Assembly: GCF_001510895.1 (NCBI RefSeq)
Contig: NZ_LPWA01000097.1
Span: 1 to 64,000, forward strand
DNA: 64,000 nucleotides
Direction: 5' to 3'
Source: Mesorhizobium loti
GTDB lineage: Bacteria; Pseudomonadota; Alphaproteobacteria; Rhizobiales; Rhizobiaceae
In this document: positions 38,668 to 46,841 of the stretch, piece after piece
Layout of the letters: every line of letters starts with the position of its first letter
Position numbering within the stretch: position 1 is the stretch's first letter
Translations under genes and position numbers: made by a program
The notes under the pieces: model-generated
The model's database searches: none
Told to the model about the DNA's origin: nothing
Seen by the model: the letters and a program-made list of their open reading frames with translations, nothing else

Positions 38668-39543
38668 ATGAGCGCCGGACGCCTCGCCACCTTCACCGTC
38701 GGCGGCAAGACGCGCTACGGCGCGATCACAGACAAGGGCGTCGTCGACCTTTCGGCGCGCCACGCGCAATGGCCCACGCTGCGCGAGGTAATCGAGGCCG
38801 GCGCGCTCGTAAAACTCGCCGAGGAGGCCGAAGGCCTCGCGGCCGATTTCCCGGTCGAGGACATCGCTTACGAAATTCCGGTGCCGTCGCCTGAAAAGAT
38901 CATCTGCGTCGGCGTCAACTATCCGGACCGCAACGCGGAGTACAAGGACGGGCAGGCAGCGCCTTCGAACCCGTCGCTGTTCATTCGTTTCCCACGCTCC
39001 TTCGTCGGTCACGGCGCGTCGCTGGTACGGCCGCCGGACTCTTCGCAGCTCGACTATGAGGGCGAGATCGTCATCGTCATCGGCAAGGGCGGCCGACGCA
39101 TCGCCGAGGCCGATGCGCTCGGCCATATCGCCGCGCTTTCGCTCTGCAATGAAGGAACCATCCGCGATTGGGTGCGGCACGCCAAGTTCAACGTGACGCA
39201 GGGCAAGAATTTCGACCGCTCCGGCTCGATCGGGCCGTGGCTGGTGCCGTTCAAGGACGAGGCGCAAATCGCCGACATAGCGCTCACCACCCGCGTCAAC
39301 GGCGAGGTGCGCCAACAGGATCGCACCGGCCGCATGATCTTTTCCTTCCGCAAGATCATCAACTACATCTCGACCTTCACCACGCTGGTGCCTGGCGACG
39401 TCATCGTCACTGGAACACCGACCGGCGCCGGCGCACGCTTCGAGCCGCCGATCTGGCTGAAGCCGGGCGACGTGATCGAGGTCGAGGCCGAAGGCATCGG
39501 GCTTCTGCGCAACGGCGTCGTCGACGAAGGAGCCGGCAGATGA
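38668..39543 (+). CDS. hpaG: Fumarylacetoacetate hydrolase family protein (HpaG-type decarboxylase/isomerase)
   Basis: A 291-residue FAH-fold protein. Key parts: ICVGVNYPDRNAEYKDGQ, the metal-binding 'DYEGEIVIVIGKGGRRI', NEGTIRDWVRHAKFNVTQGK and 'IINYISTFTTLVPGDVIVTG'. In enterobacteria HpaG is a tandem two-domain protein that decarboxylates 5-oxopent-3-ene-1,2,5-tricarboxylate and isomerises the product. Here there is one domain only, so one of the activities may be elsewhere or combined. The stop overlaps hpaH (ATGA). Confidence 0.82.
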   Translation: MSAGRLATFTVGGKTRYGAITDKGVVDLSARHAQWPTLREVIEAGALVKLAEEAEGLAADFPVEDIAYEIPVPSPEKIICVGVNYPDRNAEYKDGQAAPSNPSLFIRFPRSFVGHGASLVRPPDSSQLDYEGEIVIVIGKGGRRIAEADALGHIAALSLCNEGTIRDWVRHAKFNVTQGKNFDRSGSIGPWLVPFKDEAQIADIALTTRVNGEVRQQDRTGRMIFSFRKIINYISTFTTLVPGDVIVTGTPTGAGARFEPPIWLKPGDVIEVEAEGIGLLRNGVVDEGAGR

Positions 39544-40343
39544 TGACGGAAGAGCAAGTCGAGGACGCCGCGCAGCGGCTGTTCGAAGCCGAGCGCGACC
39601 GCCGCCAGATCAGGCTGCTCAGCCTCGATTTTCCGCAAGCGACGATAGACGATGCCTATCGCGTGCAGGCGGCGCTGGTGAAGAGGAAGGCGGCGTCGGG
39701 CCTCACCATCAAGGGCTGGAAGATCGGGCTGACCTCGAAGGCGATGCAGTCGGCGCTCAGCATCGACATTCCGGATTCCGGCATCCTGTTCGACGACATG
39801 TTCTTCGAGGACGGCGGCACGGTGCCGGCCGGCCGCTTCATCCAGCCGCGCATCGAGGCCGAGATCGCCTTCGTCATGAAGGCACCGCTCGCCGGCAGCG
39901 ACGTGTCGATCGACGATGTGCTCGACGCCACGGACCACATCACGCCGGCGCTGGAAATCCTCGACACCCGCATCGAGCGGATGAACAAGGAAACAGGCAG
40001 GATACGCACCTTCTTCGACACGATCTCGGACAATGCGGCCAATGCAGGCATCGTCGTCGGCGGGCGTCAGGCCGGCCCTCGCGAGGCGGACCTACGCTGG
40101 ATCGGCGCCATCGTATCGCGCAACGGCGAGGTCGAGGAGACGGGCTTAGGTGCCGGCGTGCTCGATCATCCGGCCAAAGGCATCGTCTGGCTCGCCAACC
40201 GGCTCCATCAGTACGGCATGCAAATCGAGGCCGGACAGGTCGTCCTGTCGGGCTCCTTTATCCGGCCGGTCGAATGCCGGCACGGCGACAGAATAGTCTC
40301 GGATTTCGGTCCCTTTGGTGCGATCCGCATCGCCTTCGCCTGA
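39540..40343 (+). CDS. hpaH: 2-oxo-hept-4-ene-1,7-dioate hydratase
   Basis: A 267-residue hydratase of the MhpD/HpaH group in the FAH superfamily, adding water to 2-oxohept-4-enedioate. Conserved parts: 'TIKGWKIGLTSKAMQ', the metal ligands in RIEAEIAFVMKAPL, 'DATDHITPALEILDTRI' and FFDTISDNAANAGIVVGG. ATG 39540 overlaps the hpaG stop, with GGAG upstream. It is the last hpa gene here: the aldolase HpaI and the transporter HpaX are not in the window. Confidence 0.92.
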   Translation: MMTEEQVEDAAQRLFEAERDRRQIRLLSLDFPQATIDDAYRVQAALVKRKAASGLTIKGWKIGLTSKAMQSALSIDIPDSGILFDDMFFEDGGTVPAGRFIQPRIEAEIAFVMKAPLAGSDVSIDDVLDATDHITPALEILDTRIERMNKETGRIRTFFDTISDNAANAGIVVGGRQAGPREADLRWIGAIVSRNGEVEETGLGAGVLDHPAKGIVWLANRLHQYGMQIEAGQVVLSGSFIRPVECRHGDRIVSDFGPFGAIRIAFA

Positions 40344-40371
40344 CCGCGCCAAGCTTCCCTAGAAAGAAAAA

Positions 40372-40396
40372 GGCCGGGCGCGAAAGCGGCCCGGCC
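40372..40396. terminator. Terminator between hpaH and the oxygenase gene
   Basis: GGCCGGGC (40372-40379), a nine-base loop and GCCCGGCC (40389-40396). On the minus strand the stem is followed by a T-rich run (TTTTTCTTTCT), so it is a good intrinsic terminator for the gene ending at 40562 and probably also stops hpa transcripts. Confidence 0.7.
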
Positions 40397-40561
40397 AAGA
40401 AATGAAGGCCATAACCTTCAGAGGGGAACATCGCCCGGCGCAATGGGAGGAAAACACCGGACGACAACCGTTATGTGGGCCTTGGCCGGTCCGTTTGCGA
40501 CGAACAGAATTCCAAAAACTATCCAAAACGCGAAAAAATCTCGCTCGGACAGCACAAAATT

Positions 40562-41581
40562 TCAGCCTGCGGCCACTGCCTTTTCCAGGAGATCGGCGTA
40601 ATGCCGGCGCGCCACGTCGGGATGCGATCTCAGCCGGCTTTTCAGCACGTTGGTTCCGACATTGCGGAAGAGCGGATTGTCGGGATCGCTGGCCGGCCCA
40701 CGCGCTTCGGCCGCCAGGTCTTCCGGCAGGTCGAGCAGCGGGATCGTCGCGTCGAGCCGAGCGCTGAAGAAGAACGGCACCGAGACCCGTTCGACGCCGG
40801 CCGGCGGCGTGACGACGCGGTGCACCGTTGCCCTCAGATAACCGTTCGAGGCCAGTTCGAGCAGCTCGCCGATATTGACCACGAGCGTTCGCGGAATCGG
40901 GTCCACATTCACCCAGCTGCCGTCATATTCGACCTGCAGCCCCTTGTTGTCGTCCTGTAGCAGGAGGGTGAGGAAGCCGCCATCCTTGTGCGCACCGACG
41001 CCCTGGTCGTCGCCGGTGGCGTCACGGCCGGGGTAGCGCACGATCTTCATGCGGTGGTTGGGCTCGCCGCGATAGATCTGATCGAAGGCGTCTTCCGCCT
41101 GGTCGAGCGACAGCGCGAAAGCCTTGAGCAGGCGGATGGCCACTTCCGTCGCCTTGGCCTGCCAGGCAAGCAATGCCGGCTGCAGCTCGGGCAGCGCGGC
41201 GGGCCACTGGTTGGGGCCTTGCAGCCGTGTCCAGGCCGGCACGCCTTGCCCCTGTGGAATAGCCGCGCGCTCGACGCCGATGTCGAGCTGCTCGCGCCAG
41301 TCGGCCTTGCCTCTGGTCAGTTCTCCGCCGGCGCGCGTGTAGCCGCGGAACTGCGGTGACTTCACCATTTCGATCGCCAGCTTTTCGGCTTCCGGCAAGG
41401 CAAAGAAGTGGCGCGCTGCGTTGAGCACGGCGTCAATATCGGATTGAGCTATGCCGTGGCCACTGAGGTAGAAGAAGCCGACGTCGCGGGCGGCCGTTCG
41501 CAGATCAAACAAGAAGGTCCGCAGTTCCGACGCACCCTGCTCAAGACGGTCGAGATCGAGCACCGGGATTATTCTGGCCAT
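40562..41581 (-). CDS. Isopenicillin N synthase-family Fe(II)/2-oxoglutarate oxygenase
   Basis: A 339-residue cupin-fold oxygenase. The iron-binding triad is present: His and Asp in GVGAHKDGGFLTLL and the distal His in ATVHRVVTPPAG, with the cosubstrate Arg-x-Ser in ERVSVPFFFS. The N-terminal DIOX_N part is IPVLDLDRLEQGASELRTF...DVGFFYLSGHGI. ATG 41581 has GAGGAG upstream; the frame further upstream runs through a dispersed repeat. Substrate unknown; relatives oxidise small metabolites, and the gene stands alone between the hpa and met loci. Confidence 0.88.
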   Translation of the reverse strand: MARIIPVLDLDRLEQGASELRTFLFDLRTAARDVGFFYLSGHGIAQSDIDAVLNAARHFFALPEAEKLAIEMVKSPQFRGYTRAGGELTRGKADWREQLDIGVERAAIPQGQGVPAWTRLQGPNQWPAALPELQPALLAWQAKATEVAIRLLKAFALSLDQAEDAFDQIYRGEPNHRMKIVRYPGRDATGDDQGVGAHKDGGFLTLLLQDDNKGLQVEYDGSWVNVDPIPRTLVVNIGELLELASNGYLRATVHRVVTPPAGVERVSVPFFFSARLDATIPLLDLPEDLAAEARGPASDPDNPLFRNVGTNVLKSRLRSHPDVARRHYADLLEKAVAAG

Positions 41582-41603
41582 GGACAGGCTCCTCTTGCGG
41601 CAA

Positions 41604-41661
41604 CTCTTGTTTTTCGCAATTCCGGACGAAACCGCTGCGCACTTTTCCTGGAATTGCTCTA
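41604..41661 (-). repeat. Short dispersed repeat, copy 1 (upstream of the oxygenase)
   Basis: On the minus strand it reads AGAGCAATTCCAGGAAAAGT then 'GCGCAGCGGTTTCGTCC', GGAATTGCG and 'AAAAACAAGAG'. The same sequence, slightly longer, is at 54424. The core (GCAATTCC ... GGAATTGC) is an inverted repeat that can form a hairpin. Its position right before the gene start means it is in the leader or promoter. Confidence 0.7.
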
Positions 41662-41808
41662 GCAACCCCGCCGCACGATGACATGCGCGTCATTGGGGGT
41701 GAAGAAACGCACCAACCAATCTCATTGCGAACGGAGCAAGCCGCCGCTCAATTCACGGGCTTTGCGGCAAATAACGTTCGGACGACCGCCGGATCCCGCG
41801 CAGGCTGC

Positions 41809-42465
41809 TCATCCGCGATGATCCAGCCGCGCCACCAGCCGGTCGCCGATCCACTGAATGCCGCAGACCAGCACGATCAGCACGATGACCACCGCGATCA
41901 TCACGCTCGTCTCGAAACGCTGGTAGCCATAGCGGATGGCAAGGTCGCCGAGACCGCCGGCGCCGATGGCGCCGGCCATGGCCGAGGCGCCGACCAGCGT
42001 CACCAACGTCACCGTGAAGCCGGCGACGATGCCCGGCAGCGCCTCCGGCACCAGCACCTCGCGGATGATCGTCCAGCGGTTGCCACCCATGGCGCGCGCC
42101 GCCTCGATCAGGCCGTGGTCCACCTCGCGCAACGAGACTTCGGCGATGCGAGCATAGTAAGGCGTTGCGGCGATCGACAGCGGCACGATCGCCGCCCAGG
42201 TGCCGATCGAGGTGCCGACGATCAGCCGCGTCACCGGGATCAGCGCCACCAGCAGGATGATGAAAGGAACCGAGCGGAAGCCATTGATCAAAGCGCCGAG
42301 GATGCGATTGACCCAAAGATTTTCGGCAATGCCGCCGCGATCGGTGGCGACCAGCGCGAGCCCAAGCGGTAGGCCGAAGACCAGCGAGATGAGGCCGGAA
42401 GCGCCGGTCATCAGAATAGTCTCCCAGATCGAACGAAGCAGGAGTTCAAACAGGACCGGCGACAT
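41809..42465 (-). CDS. metI: Methionine ABC transporter permease
   Basis: A 218-residue inner-membrane permease of the MetI family with five to six membrane segments. It has 'TILMTGASGLISLVFGLPLG', RSVPFIILLVALIPVTRLIV and the ATPase-docking loop 'LIEAARAMGGNRWTIIREVLVPEALPG' (EAA motif). ATG 42465 lies inside the end of metN (20-base overlap). Part of the metQ-metN-metI unit. Confidence 0.92.
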   Translation of the reverse strand: MSPVLFELLLRSIWETILMTGASGLISLVFGLPLGLALVATDRGGIAENLWVNRILGALINGFRSVPFIILLVALIPVTRLIVGTSIGTWAAIVPLSIAATPYYARIAEVSLREVDHGLIEAARAMGGNRWTIIREVLVPEALPGIVAGFTVTLVTLVGASAMAGAIGAGGLGDLAIRYGYQRFETSVMIAVVIVLIVLVCGIQWIGDRLVARLDHRG

Positions 42466-43537
42466 GGCCAAGCACCTCCACCCGCGCGCCGCGGTCTTTG
42501 AGGAAAGCGGTAACCCGCGCGAGATGCGCGGCCTCTGCGCCGGGAACGGCGAGAAACAGCGTTCCGACAGGCTGTTGCTGGACATGGTCGATGCCGCCAT
42601 GCACGAGGCGGAACGAGCCGGGCACGCGGGCGCTCAGATCAGAGAGCAGCGGACCACGCGCCGCTTCGCCTGCCACATCGATTTTGAGGATCGTTTCCGC
42701 GCCCTTGCCCGCGGCCAGCCGGCTGGCGATCTCCGGCGGCAGTTGCGGCCGGATGCCGCCGAGCAGGCTGCGCGTGATGTCTGATTTCGGATTGGCGAAG
42801 ACCTGCCAGACGGCGCCCTCCTCGACAATCCGGCCGGCGTCGATCACCGCCACACGGTCGGCGATCGAACGGATCACTTCCATCTCATGCGTGATGAGCA
42901 GGATGGTGAGCCCGAGCCTGGAATTGATGTCCTTGAGCAGTGCGAGGATCGAGCGCGTCGTCTCAGGATCGAGCGCCGAGGTCGCCTCGTCGGAGAGCAG
43001 CAGCGCCGGCCGCGCCGCCAGCGCCCTGGCAATGCCGACGCGCTGCTTCTGACCGCCCGAGAGCGAGGCCGGATAAGCCTTCGCCTTCTCCGCCAAGCCG
43101 ACGAGCTGCAGCAGTTCGGCGGCGCGTGCCATGCGCTCGGCGCGCGGCCGGCCTTCGATCTTGAGCGGCAACGCAACATTCTCCTCGACGGTCTTGGCCG
43201 ACAAAAGGTTGAAGTGCTGGAAGACCATGCCGATGCGGCGGCGCAGTGGCTGCATGTCGCGTTCGCTCAGACGGCTGATCTCGCGACCCTCGATGAAGAC
43301 TTCACCCGAATCCGACCGCTCCAGGCCGTTGAGGCAGCGGATCAGCGTCGACTTGCCGGCACCGCTGCGGCCGATGATGCCAAGGATCTCGCCCTTCCGC
43401 ACCGTGAGCGAGACGCCGTCGAGTGCGGCCGTCGCGCCGAAGCGACGCTTCAGGTCGACGAGGCGGACGACATCTTCCAGCCTCGCGGGCTGGATGTGGA
43501 CCGGATCGGCCAGTTCGGCCGTGACATGCTGGTTCAT
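42446..43537 (-). CDS. metN: Methionine ABC transporter ATP-binding protein
   Basis: A 363-residue ATPase. Walker A is GRSGAGKST, the Q-loop region RRRIGMVFQHFNLLSAKTV, the signature LSGGQKQRVGIARAL and Walker B LLLSDEATSALDPETT. The C-terminal NIL regulatory domain (about residues 285-355), which binds methionine and inhibits transport in MetN proteins, is present. It overlaps metI downstream. Confidence 0.94.
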   Translation of the reverse strand: MNQHVTAELADPVHIQPARLEDVVRLVDLKRRFGATAALDGVSLTVRKGEILGIIGRSGAGKSTLIRCLNGLERSDSGEVFIEGREISRLSERDMQPLRRRIGMVFQHFNLLSAKTVEENVALPLKIEGRPRAERMARAAELLQLVGLAEKAKAYPASLSGGQKQRVGIARALAARPALLLSDEATSALDPETTRSILALLKDINSRLGLTILLITHEMEVIRSIADRVAVIDAGRIVEEGAVWQVFANPKSDITRSLLGGIRPQLPPEIASRLAAGKGAETILKIDVAGEAARGPLLSDLSARVPGSFRLVHGGIDHVQQQPVGTLFLAVPGAEAAHLARVTAFLKDRGARVEVLGHVAGPV

Positions 43538-43570
43538 CTTTGTTTCCGTTCAGCGTCGCGCAAACGCGAC

Positions 43571-43596
43571 GGCGGTCCGCTCGACAGCGGACCGCC
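43571..43596 (-). terminator. Hairpin between metQ and metN
   Basis: GGCGGTCCGCT and AGCGGACCGCC (43571-43581 and 43586-43596) form a perfect 11-bp stem with a four-base loop in the 82-base gap after metQ. There is no T-run. Such hairpins commonly raise binding-protein mRNA over that of the membrane genes. Confidence 0.55.
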
Positions 43597-43619
43597 CGTT
43601 CCTGCCAGCCACGCGCCGA

Positions 43620-44471
43620 TCAATAGGCGCTGATCCCGGTGCCCTTGTAGACCTTGTCGAACTCGGCCTTGACCGCTTCGTTCTGATAGGAGGCGACCAG
43701 CGTCTTCACCCAGGGCTCGTTCTCAGCTCCGGCCTTGACCGCAATGAAGTTGCGGTAGGGATTGTCAGCGACGGGCTCCTGCGCGATGCGGTTTTCCGGC
43801 GTCAGCCCGCTCTTCAGCGCCCAATCGGTGTTGACGACGGCGGCGTCGAGATCGTCGACCGAGCGGCCGACGATGCCGGCATCGAGTTCCTTGATCTCGA
43901 GCTTCTTGGGGTTATCGGCAATGTCGGCGGTCGTCGCAAGGATGCCGGTGCCGTCCTTCAGCTTGATCAGGCCCTCATGCTCCAGCACATGCAGCGCGCG
44001 GCCTTCATTGGAAGGATCGTTCGGCAGGCCGACGACGGCGCCCTCCGGCAGGTCGGCGACCTTGGCGTGCTTCTTCGAATAGAGGCCGATCGGCCAGACG
44101 CCGGTATAGCCGACAGGCACGATGTGATAGCCTTGCGTCTTGATCTGGTTGTCGAGATAGGGCTTGTGCTGGAAGGCGTTGGCGTCGATCTCGCCGCGCT
44201 CCAGCGCCTCGTTGGGCTGGGTGTAATCGTTGAAGACGACGGTCTCGATCGTCAGCCCTTTCTTGGCCGCCTCGGCGGTGACGACGCGCCAAACATCCTC
44301 ATCCTCGCCGCTGATGATGCCGACTTTGATCGCCTTCTTGTCGTCGGCGAAGGATGGCGACGGCGCGGTGAGGCCGATGACGGCGAACGTCGCGGCGAGA
44401 AGCGCGGCAAGTCCGGCGCGTCTGGTGATTGACGTAACGGGAGAATTTGAAGCGTTGCCGCGTTCGGACAT
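43620..44471 (-). CDS. metQ: Methionine ABC transporter substrate-binding protein
   Basis: A 283-residue NlpA/MetQ-family binding protein. A signal peptide (RRAGLAALLAATFAVIGLTA, cleavage near SFA-DD) is followed by 'IKVGIISGEDEDVWRVV', DYTQPNEALERGEIDANAFQ, 'GYTGVWPIGLYSKKH' and 'VGLPNDPSNEGRALHVLE'. No lipobox cysteine is visible, so it is probably a free periplasmic protein rather than a lipoprotein as in E. coli. First gene of the operon. I see no clear SAM-II riboswitch in the 209 bases upstream (44472-44680); only a small TGATG/CATCA dyad at 44524. Confidence 0.9.
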   Translation of the reverse strand: MSERGNASNSPVTSITRRAGLAALLAATFAVIGLTAPSPSFADDKKAIKVGIISGEDEDVWRVVTAEAAKKGLTIETVVFNDYTQPNEALERGEIDANAFQHKPYLDNQIKTQGYHIVPVGYTGVWPIGLYSKKHAKVADLPEGAVVGLPNDPSNEGRALHVLEHEGLIKLKDGTGILATTADIADNPKKLEIKELDAGIVGRSVDDLDAAVVNTDWALKSGLTPENRIAQEPVADNPYRNFIAVKAGAENEPWVKTLVASYQNEAVKAEFDKVYKGTGISAY

Positions 44472-44680
44472 GATGCGTTCCTTGCGATCCTGAATCTTTT
44501 CGGCCTGGCGGAATGCGAAGCCTTGATGTCAGCATCACCAATGCCGCCCGGTTGGGCAAAGAAGCGCTTTTCCTATCAAACGGGGGGCGGAAAATATTCT
44601 CTCAAAGATTTTATGACTTGGAGAACGCTGGCCACCGGTGAGCAGATGTTCGCTTTTGCGAATGGTCGAAGCCGTGGCGC

Positions 44681-45478
44681 TTATGAAGCCCGTTGCGCGG
44701 CGCGCCAGGGCAAGGGGTCATGTCCTGGCAGCCGCGACACAGTCGGCAGGCCCCGCGCTTCCTGAACGCCGAAGCCCAGTCGTGTCAGGCAGGCTCGTGC
44801 CAGGGCTGCGTTGCTGTCGATGACCACCAATCCGTTGGTGTCGGTAAGGCTGGCGGCTACCACCGACAGTTCGGTGCAGCCGAGAAGAGCAGCATCGGCG
44901 CCAGCCAATAGCGCGAGATGAAGCGCGCGTTCGGTCTCGGTCGCCGCTTCCACGATCGAACCGGCCTTGACGAGAGCGATCGCGTTATCAACCCGTTCCT
45001 GAAACTCGTTGCTCGCGGGGAGGCAGTGCTCGAATCCCGCCGCCGATATCTTGTCCTGATAGAAGCCGGAGACCAGCGTTCCCCTCGTTGCAAGGTTCGC
45101 AATCCGCCCGCGGACCAGGCTGCGACGGATTTCGGTCATCACGGCGTCGCCGATGTGGATGATTTCCGCCCGCGAGTTCGCCGCCAGTTGGCCGTACCAA
45201 TGATGGGCGGTGTTGCACGGCATCGCGATGCAGGCGACGCCGAGCGCGTTGAGCGTCGCGACCGCGGCTTGCAGGGGCGCGAGCGGCCCGTCGTGGTTGC
45301 CGAGGATCGCTTCGGTCCTGTCCGGCAGTTGCGGCACGCTGAGGATAACGGCGGGCACATGTTCGTTATCGCGCAGCGCCTCGGTCATCCGGGTCAGCTT
45401 GAAGTAGAAGTCCGCCGATGCAAGCGGCCCGAGACCGCCTATGATACCTAGCTGCGGCCGAATGCCGGGGTCGATCAT
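44681..45478 (-). CDS. Aspartate/glutamate racemase family protein
   Basis: A 265-residue cofactor-independent racemase. Both catalytic cysteines are present: AMPCNTAHHWY near residue 85 and LLGCTELSVV near residue 199. The start has the family's 'LGIIGGLGPLASADFY'. It probably interconverts L- and D-aspartate, glutamate or a related acidic amino acid. The ATG overlaps the stop of the DAACS transporter (ATGA), so the enzyme is translationally tied to uptake and likely processes the imported compound. It is the third and last gene of the unit. Confidence 0.9.
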   Translation of the reverse strand: MIDPGIRPQLGIIGGLGPLASADFYFKLTRMTEALRDNEHVPAVILSVPQLPDRTEAILGNHDGPLAPLQAAVATLNALGVACIAMPCNTAHHWYGQLAANSRAEIIHIGDAVMTEIRRSLVRGRIANLATRGTLVSGFYQDKISAAGFEHCLPASNEFQERVDNAIALVKAGSIVEAATETERALHLALLAGADAALLGCTELSVVAASLTDTNGLVVIDSNAALARACLTRLGFGVQEARGLPTVSRLPGHDPLPWRAAQRAS

Positions 45479-46839
45479 CGGACGGGCTCGGCTTCGGGCA
45501 CTTCCGAGACGATCTCAGCAGGCTGCGCCCCCTCCCTGTGGCTGGGCGCGATCATTGCCGTGCTCGCCGCGACGGTGCTGACGCTGGACAGCGTCATGAA
45601 CGTATCCACGGCCGCGTCCACCGCGACGAACAGGGCGAACGCCGCTTCGAAGGGAAGCTTCAGATAACCGCAAACGATGGACATCTGCGACAGGATGAGC
45701 AGGCTGCCCATGCCGCCTGTGGTGAGCGCGAGAAGCGCCGAAACGATACCGACGAGCAGGAGGTCGGGTACGCCAAGCGGATGGCCGTAAAGCTGGGCGA
45801 TGAACAGGGCGCCCGAGCTGTAGAGCAGCGCCGGGCCAGTGCGCAGCAGCGCCGCCTGCAGCGGCACGAGCAGTTCGACGACCACCAGGTTGAACCTCAG
45901 CCGCTCGGTCAACAGGTTGATGACCCACGGCAGCGAGGCGACGGTGGAGCGTGTGGTGATGGCCACCATCAGAAGGGGCTGAAGGGTCTTGATCGTGGCC
46001 CAGTAGCTTCGCCGCGACCGGATGGCGATAATGGCAAATGCGCCGGCGAGGAAGGTGAGGCAGGACAGGCCCATCACCAGCAGGTAGCCGCCCATCAGCA
46101 TCAACGGCCTGGTTCCGGTCGAGGCGGTCTGGTCGGCGATCAGGATGAAGGTCGCGAAGGGCAATCCCCAGACGAACCAGTTGGTGAGCACCGTGCAGGC
46201 CCGGTAGACCGCGTTGAGCGCCTGCGACAGGCTCATCGACGAGGGCTGGGGAATCTTGCCCATTGCCAGCCCGAAAAGCAGGCAGAACAGCAGGACCTGG
46301 ATGGTCTGGCCAGAGGCGAGCGCGTTGAAGACGTTGTTCGGCACAAGGTCGAGCAGGATCGAATGCTCGCCAACGGCGCTTGCGTCGGGCGGCGGCGCCT
46401 GGAACGGGAATGCGAGATCGGTGGATACGCTGCCCTGGGAATTGATGAACTCGCCGAGCTCGATGCGCGACTGCGGGTTTTCGATCTGGCCCGGTTGCAG
46501 GATCAGCGAATATGTGCCGCTCACCAGCACGGCCAGGAACGAGACGACCAGCACTGCTATGCCGACCTTGCCCAGGTAGCGAACCGATTTCGGGTCCTGG
46601 ACCATCGCCGTGATGGAGAAGATGACCGACGACACCAAGTAGGGCAGGACGACCATCTTGAGGAAATTCAGGTAGACCTGCGCGACGGGGCTGATCGCAT
46701 GGGAAAAGCCTGGGTAGTAGAGGCCGCACAGTATCCCGGCCAGGATCATCGCGATCGTCGTCACCGGCGAGCGCAATATGCGCTTTGCCGCCAGGCGCCA
46801 ATCGAAAGGCAAGGATCCGGCTACTTCCGAGACGGCCAT
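45475..46839 (-). CDS. Divergent DAACS (dicarboxylate/amino acid:cation symporter) family transporter
   Basis: A 454-residue inner-membrane protein with the GltP/GltPh-type layout: 'YLNFLKMVVLPYLVSSVIFS', a re-entrant loop TTRSTVASLPWVINLL (HP1, normally SSSATLP) and 'ALTTGGMGSLLILSQM' (HP2). TM7 lacks the NMDG motif (LLRTGPALLYSSG instead). TM8 reads VDAAVDTFMTLSSVSTV against the classical D-x3-D-x2-R-T-x2-N-x3-D. Both Asp of the start are kept; the side-chain-binding Arg is Met, and the Na-site Asn and last Asp are Ser and Val. Encoded two bases after a family-3 binding protein and overlapping a racemase, it may take substrate from that binding protein. Confidence 0.85.
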   Translation of the reverse strand: MAVSEVAGSLPFDWRLAAKRILRSPVTTIAMILAGILCGLYYPGFSHAISPVAQVYLNFLKMVVLPYLVSSVIFSITAMVQDPKSVRYLGKVGIAVLVVSFLAVLVSGTYSLILQPGQIENPQSRIELGEFINSQGSVSTDLAFPFQAPPPDASAVGEHSILLDLVPNNVFNALASGQTIQVLLFCLLFGLAMGKIPQPSSMSLSQALNAVYRACTVLTNWFVWGLPFATFILIADQTASTGTRPLMLMGGYLLVMGLSCLTFLAGAFAIIAIRSRRSYWATIKTLQPLLMVAITTRSTVASLPWVINLLTERLRFNLVVVELLVPLQAALLRTGPALLYSSGALFIAQLYGHPLGVPDLLLVGIVSALLALTTGGMGSLLILSQMSIVCGYLKLPFEAAFALFVAVDAAVDTFMTLSSVSTVAASTAMIAPSHREGAQPAEIVSEVPEAEPVR

Positions 46840-46841
46840 GG

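Noticed and set aside
44472..44680. Possible SAM-II or other riboswitch upstream of metQ
   Set aside because: Neither strand shows the conserved SAM-II pseudoknot sequences; only a short TGATG/CATCA dyad and AT-rich promoter-like sequence are visible.
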